Positions 14,260-15,775 of a stretch of 15,775 nt of DNA are shown here, piece after piece; position 1 is the first letter of the stretch, and each line of letters begins with the position of its first letter. This stretch comes from Chitinophaga pinensis (GTDB taxonomy: Bacteria > Bacteroidota > Bacteroidia > Flavobacteriales_D > Crocinitomicaceae), in the NCBI GenBank assembly GCA_945870115.1, contig CAMBRH010000046.1, forward strand, positions 1 to 15,775. Reading direction: 5' to 3'. The translations under genes were made by a program, and so were the position numbers. The notes below the pieces were generated by a model. It had not been told where the DNA came from and made no database searches. It saw only the letters and a program-made list of their open reading frames with translations.

Positions 14260-15332
14260 AAAAAATTTTAGTTATCTGTCCTTTTCCTGAAAATGAAGTT
14301 CCAGGACAAAGGTTAAAATATGAACAATATTTTGATTCCTGGAGAGAAGCTGGTTTTGAAATCACTGTCAAGCCATTTGTTTCTGAAAAATTCATGAAAA
14401 TTATTTATAAACCTGGAAATTTTCATCTAAAATTCATTTACACTATTATTGGCTATTTAAAGCGATTTATTTTATTTTTTAGCTTGAATAAATACGATGT
14501 TGTTTATTCCTTTTTATGGGTTACTCCTTTTGGTCCACCTATTTTCGAATATTTTGTTTGCAAATTTTCAAGAAAACTAATTTACGATATTGATGATTTA
14601 GTATTTTTAAAACATTCAAGCAGTGCAAATAAGTTTATTTCGTTCTTAAAAGGGAAATCAAAACCAATTTTGTTAATGAAAAAAGCAAATCACGTAATAA
14701 CATGTACTCCCTTTTTGGATGAATTTGTTAAACAATATAATAAAAAAACTACTGATATCTCAAGTACGGTGGATACGGAAAATAGATATATTCCAATAAA
14801 TACTTATAAAAATAACCACCAAATAATTATTGGATGGAGCGGAAGTCACAGTACTTCAAAATATTTATATTTATTAAAAGATGTTTTGGTAAAACTTTCA
14901 AAAATTGTTGATTATAAATTAATTGTGATGGGTGATCCAAATTTCTATATAGAAGGTGTAAATATTGAAGCAATAAAATGGGAGGAGAAAATTGAAATTC
15001 AAACTTTACAAAAATTTGACATTGGACTTTACCCATTACCATTTGAAGATTGGGTATTGGGTAAAAGTGGTTTAAAAGCTATACAATATATGGCATTGGG
15101 AATTCCAACCTTAGCAACAGAAGTAGGCACAATAAATAGAATCATTCAAAACTCAAAAAATGGATTTTTAATTCCAGAAAATAACAGTGAAATTTGGTTA
15201 GGTCAACTTGTAAATTTAATCAACAATTTTGAATTGAGAAAAGAAATAGGATTAAGCGGTAGAAATACAATTGTTGATTCATTTTCACTTAAAGCAAATG
15301 AATCAACATATTTAAACATTCTTAATGACTGA
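14256..15332 (+). CDS. Glycosyltransferase family 4 (GT-B fold)
   Basis: A 358-residue protein. The N-terminal domain begins KILVICPFPENEVPGQRLKY (3-22) and has YDIDDLVFLKHSS (110-122), a pattern common in this GT4 group. The C-terminal domain opens with IIGWSGSHSTSKYL (191-204) and contains GLYPLPFEDW (257-266), GKSGLKAIQYMALGIPTLAT (269-288) and NGFLIPENN (302-310). The GKSGLK/QYMA block takes the place of a standard EX7E motif, as usual in this subgroup. It would extend the repeat unit at the inner face of the membrane; the sugar is unknown. The ATG sits in the ATGA overlap with the methyltransferase. The 3' end overlaps the convergent membrane-protein gene by 21 nt. Confidence 0.85.
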   Translation: MKKILVICPFPENEVPGQRLKYEQYFDSWREAGFEITVKPFVSEKFMKIIYKPGNFHLKFIYTIIGYLKRFILFFSLNKYDVVYSFLWVTPFGPPIFEYFVCKFSRKLIYDIDDLVFLKHSSSANKFISFLKGKSKPILLMKKANHVITCTPFLDEFVKQYNKKTTDISSTVDTENRYIPINTYKNNHQIIIGWSGSHSTSKYLYLLKDVLVKLSKIVDYKLIVMGDPNFYIEGVNIEAIKWEEKIEIQTLQKFDIGLYPLPFEDWVLGKSGLKAIQYMALGIPTLATEVGTINRIIQNSKNGFLIPENNSEIWLGQLVNLINNFELRKEIGLSGRNTIVDSFSLKANESTYLNILND

Positions 15333-15775
15333 TTCATTATCCAATTTGTAGTTCCTTGCATATAAAATACAAAACAGAAAAATAGGTACCATCGGTATTT
15401 TAAATCGCGATAAAGCTCCAAAATTGTAAGAGGTAACTCCAATTACAAAAGCATAAAAAATTGAAAAAACAATTGCACCGATTATAAATGAATTTTTATT
15501 CCAAAATTTAAACAAATTTATTGATTTTAGTTTAATCATTGTAAAAATGAAAAAAAGAAATATAAAAAAACTTTCTAAGCTATTTAAGAAGTATAATCCC
15601 CCGTTTGCTTCCCAGGGATATGGCCTAAATAATGTTACATTTACCGCTTGAGGGAATTTACTTAAAAGTCCAACAACCGAATAATCCAGCGGACCTAAAT
15701 CATAAGCCGAACCTTTTAAAAAAACATGATAATCATGAAATCCTTTTATCCTATCATAAATATCATCCACTTTAT
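15312..15775 (-). CDS. C-terminal part of a polytopic membrane protein, possible Wzy-type polymerase
   Basis: The minus-strand frame is open from the right edge to a TAA at 15314-15312, giving 154 complete codons plus two bases. A GTG codon at 15770-15768 is in frame, but the frame continues beyond it (Lys codon next to the edge), so the true start is probably outside the window. The fragment has a periplasm-like segment with FRPYPWEANGG, then three hydrophobic segments (around residues 67-80, 94-112 and 122-138 counted from the GTG). Between the last two is TSYNFGALSRFKIPMVPIF. An FRP(Y/F)PWE block followed by an arginine-containing NFG..RF.IP block is, to my recollection, seen in large membrane proteins of polysaccharide clusters, including putative O-antigen polymerases. 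No Wzy is otherwise present in the window, which adds some support. A membrane-bound glycosyltransferase is the main alternative. Confidence 0.6.
   Translation of the reverse strand, partial: KVDDIYDRIKGFHDYHVFLKGSAYDLGPLDYSVVGLLSKFPQAVNVTLFRPYPWEANGGLYFLNSLESFFIFLFFIFTMIKLKSINLFKFWNKNSFIIGAIVFSIFYAFVIGVTSYNFGALSRFKIPMVPIFLFCILYARNYKLDNESVIKNV

Noticed and set aside
14105..14395. 96-residue minus-strand frame across the methyltransferase/GT4 junction
   Set aside because: It is antisense to two genes joined by an ATGA overlap, with no motif or promoter box. Treated as chance.
15768..15770. GTG at the right edge as the true start of the membrane protein
   Set aside because: The frame stays open past it to the window end, and the fragment starts in the middle of what looks like a larger polytopic protein.
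1..15775. Insertion sequence, transposase, integrase, CRISPR array, tRNA or toxin-antitoxin pair
   Set aside because: I looked on both strands in the gaps and among the predicted proteins. No such motif, repeat array or terminal inverted repeat was seen.

Overview
The window looks like a surface-polysaccharide (O-antigen or capsule type) gene cluster from a low-GC member of the Bacteroidota, most likely Flavobacterium or a close relative. The evidence for this is the strong AT bias, the Lys/Ile/Asn/Phe-rich proteins, the lack of clear Shine-Dalgarno sites, and several matches to the Bacteroidota promoter box TAnnTTTG just upstream of start codons. The species cannot be fixed from the sequence alone.

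Layout. (1) At the left edge, 1-1104 on the minus strand, is a fumarylacetoacetase gene (tyrosine catabolism). It is cut by the window edge and is the only clear non-glycan gene, so it probably marks the chromosomal border of the cluster. (2) 1195-6275, plus strand: membrane-anchored transglutaminase-like protein, Wzx-type flippase, zinc-ribbon methyltransferase, FkbM-type methyltransferase, GT4 glycosyltransferase. (3) 6311-8852, minus strand, a tight three-gene operon: GT2 glycosyltransferase, PseB/CapD-like SDR nucleotide-sugar enzyme, sugar nucleotidyltransferase. (4) 8949-12145, plus: AsnB-type glutamine amidotransferase and a GT4. (5) 12142-13281, minus: membrane acyltransferase 3. (6) 13348-15332, plus: class I methyltransferase and GT4. 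(7) 15312 to the right edge, minus: C-terminal part of a polytopic membrane protein, possibly the Wzy-type polymerase.

How the genes fit together. The SDR and nucleotidyltransferase would make or activate a nucleotide sugar. Four glycosyltransferases (one GT2, three GT4) would assemble a repeat unit on a lipid carrier. Three methyltransferases, one acyltransferase and possibly the AsnB-like amidotransferase would decorate it, and the flippase would move it across the inner membrane. The initiating sugar-phosphate transferase, chain-length regulator, export proteins and ligase are not in the window. The role of the transglutaminase-like protein, whose gene overlaps the flippase gene, is unknown.

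The strand changes six times. At three intergenic regions where transcription diverges, -7 type promoter boxes lie 17-20 nt before the start codons, which predicts very short leaders. No tRNA, rRNA, CRISPR array, insertion sequence or prophage gene was seen. No intergenic gap exceeds 145 nt.
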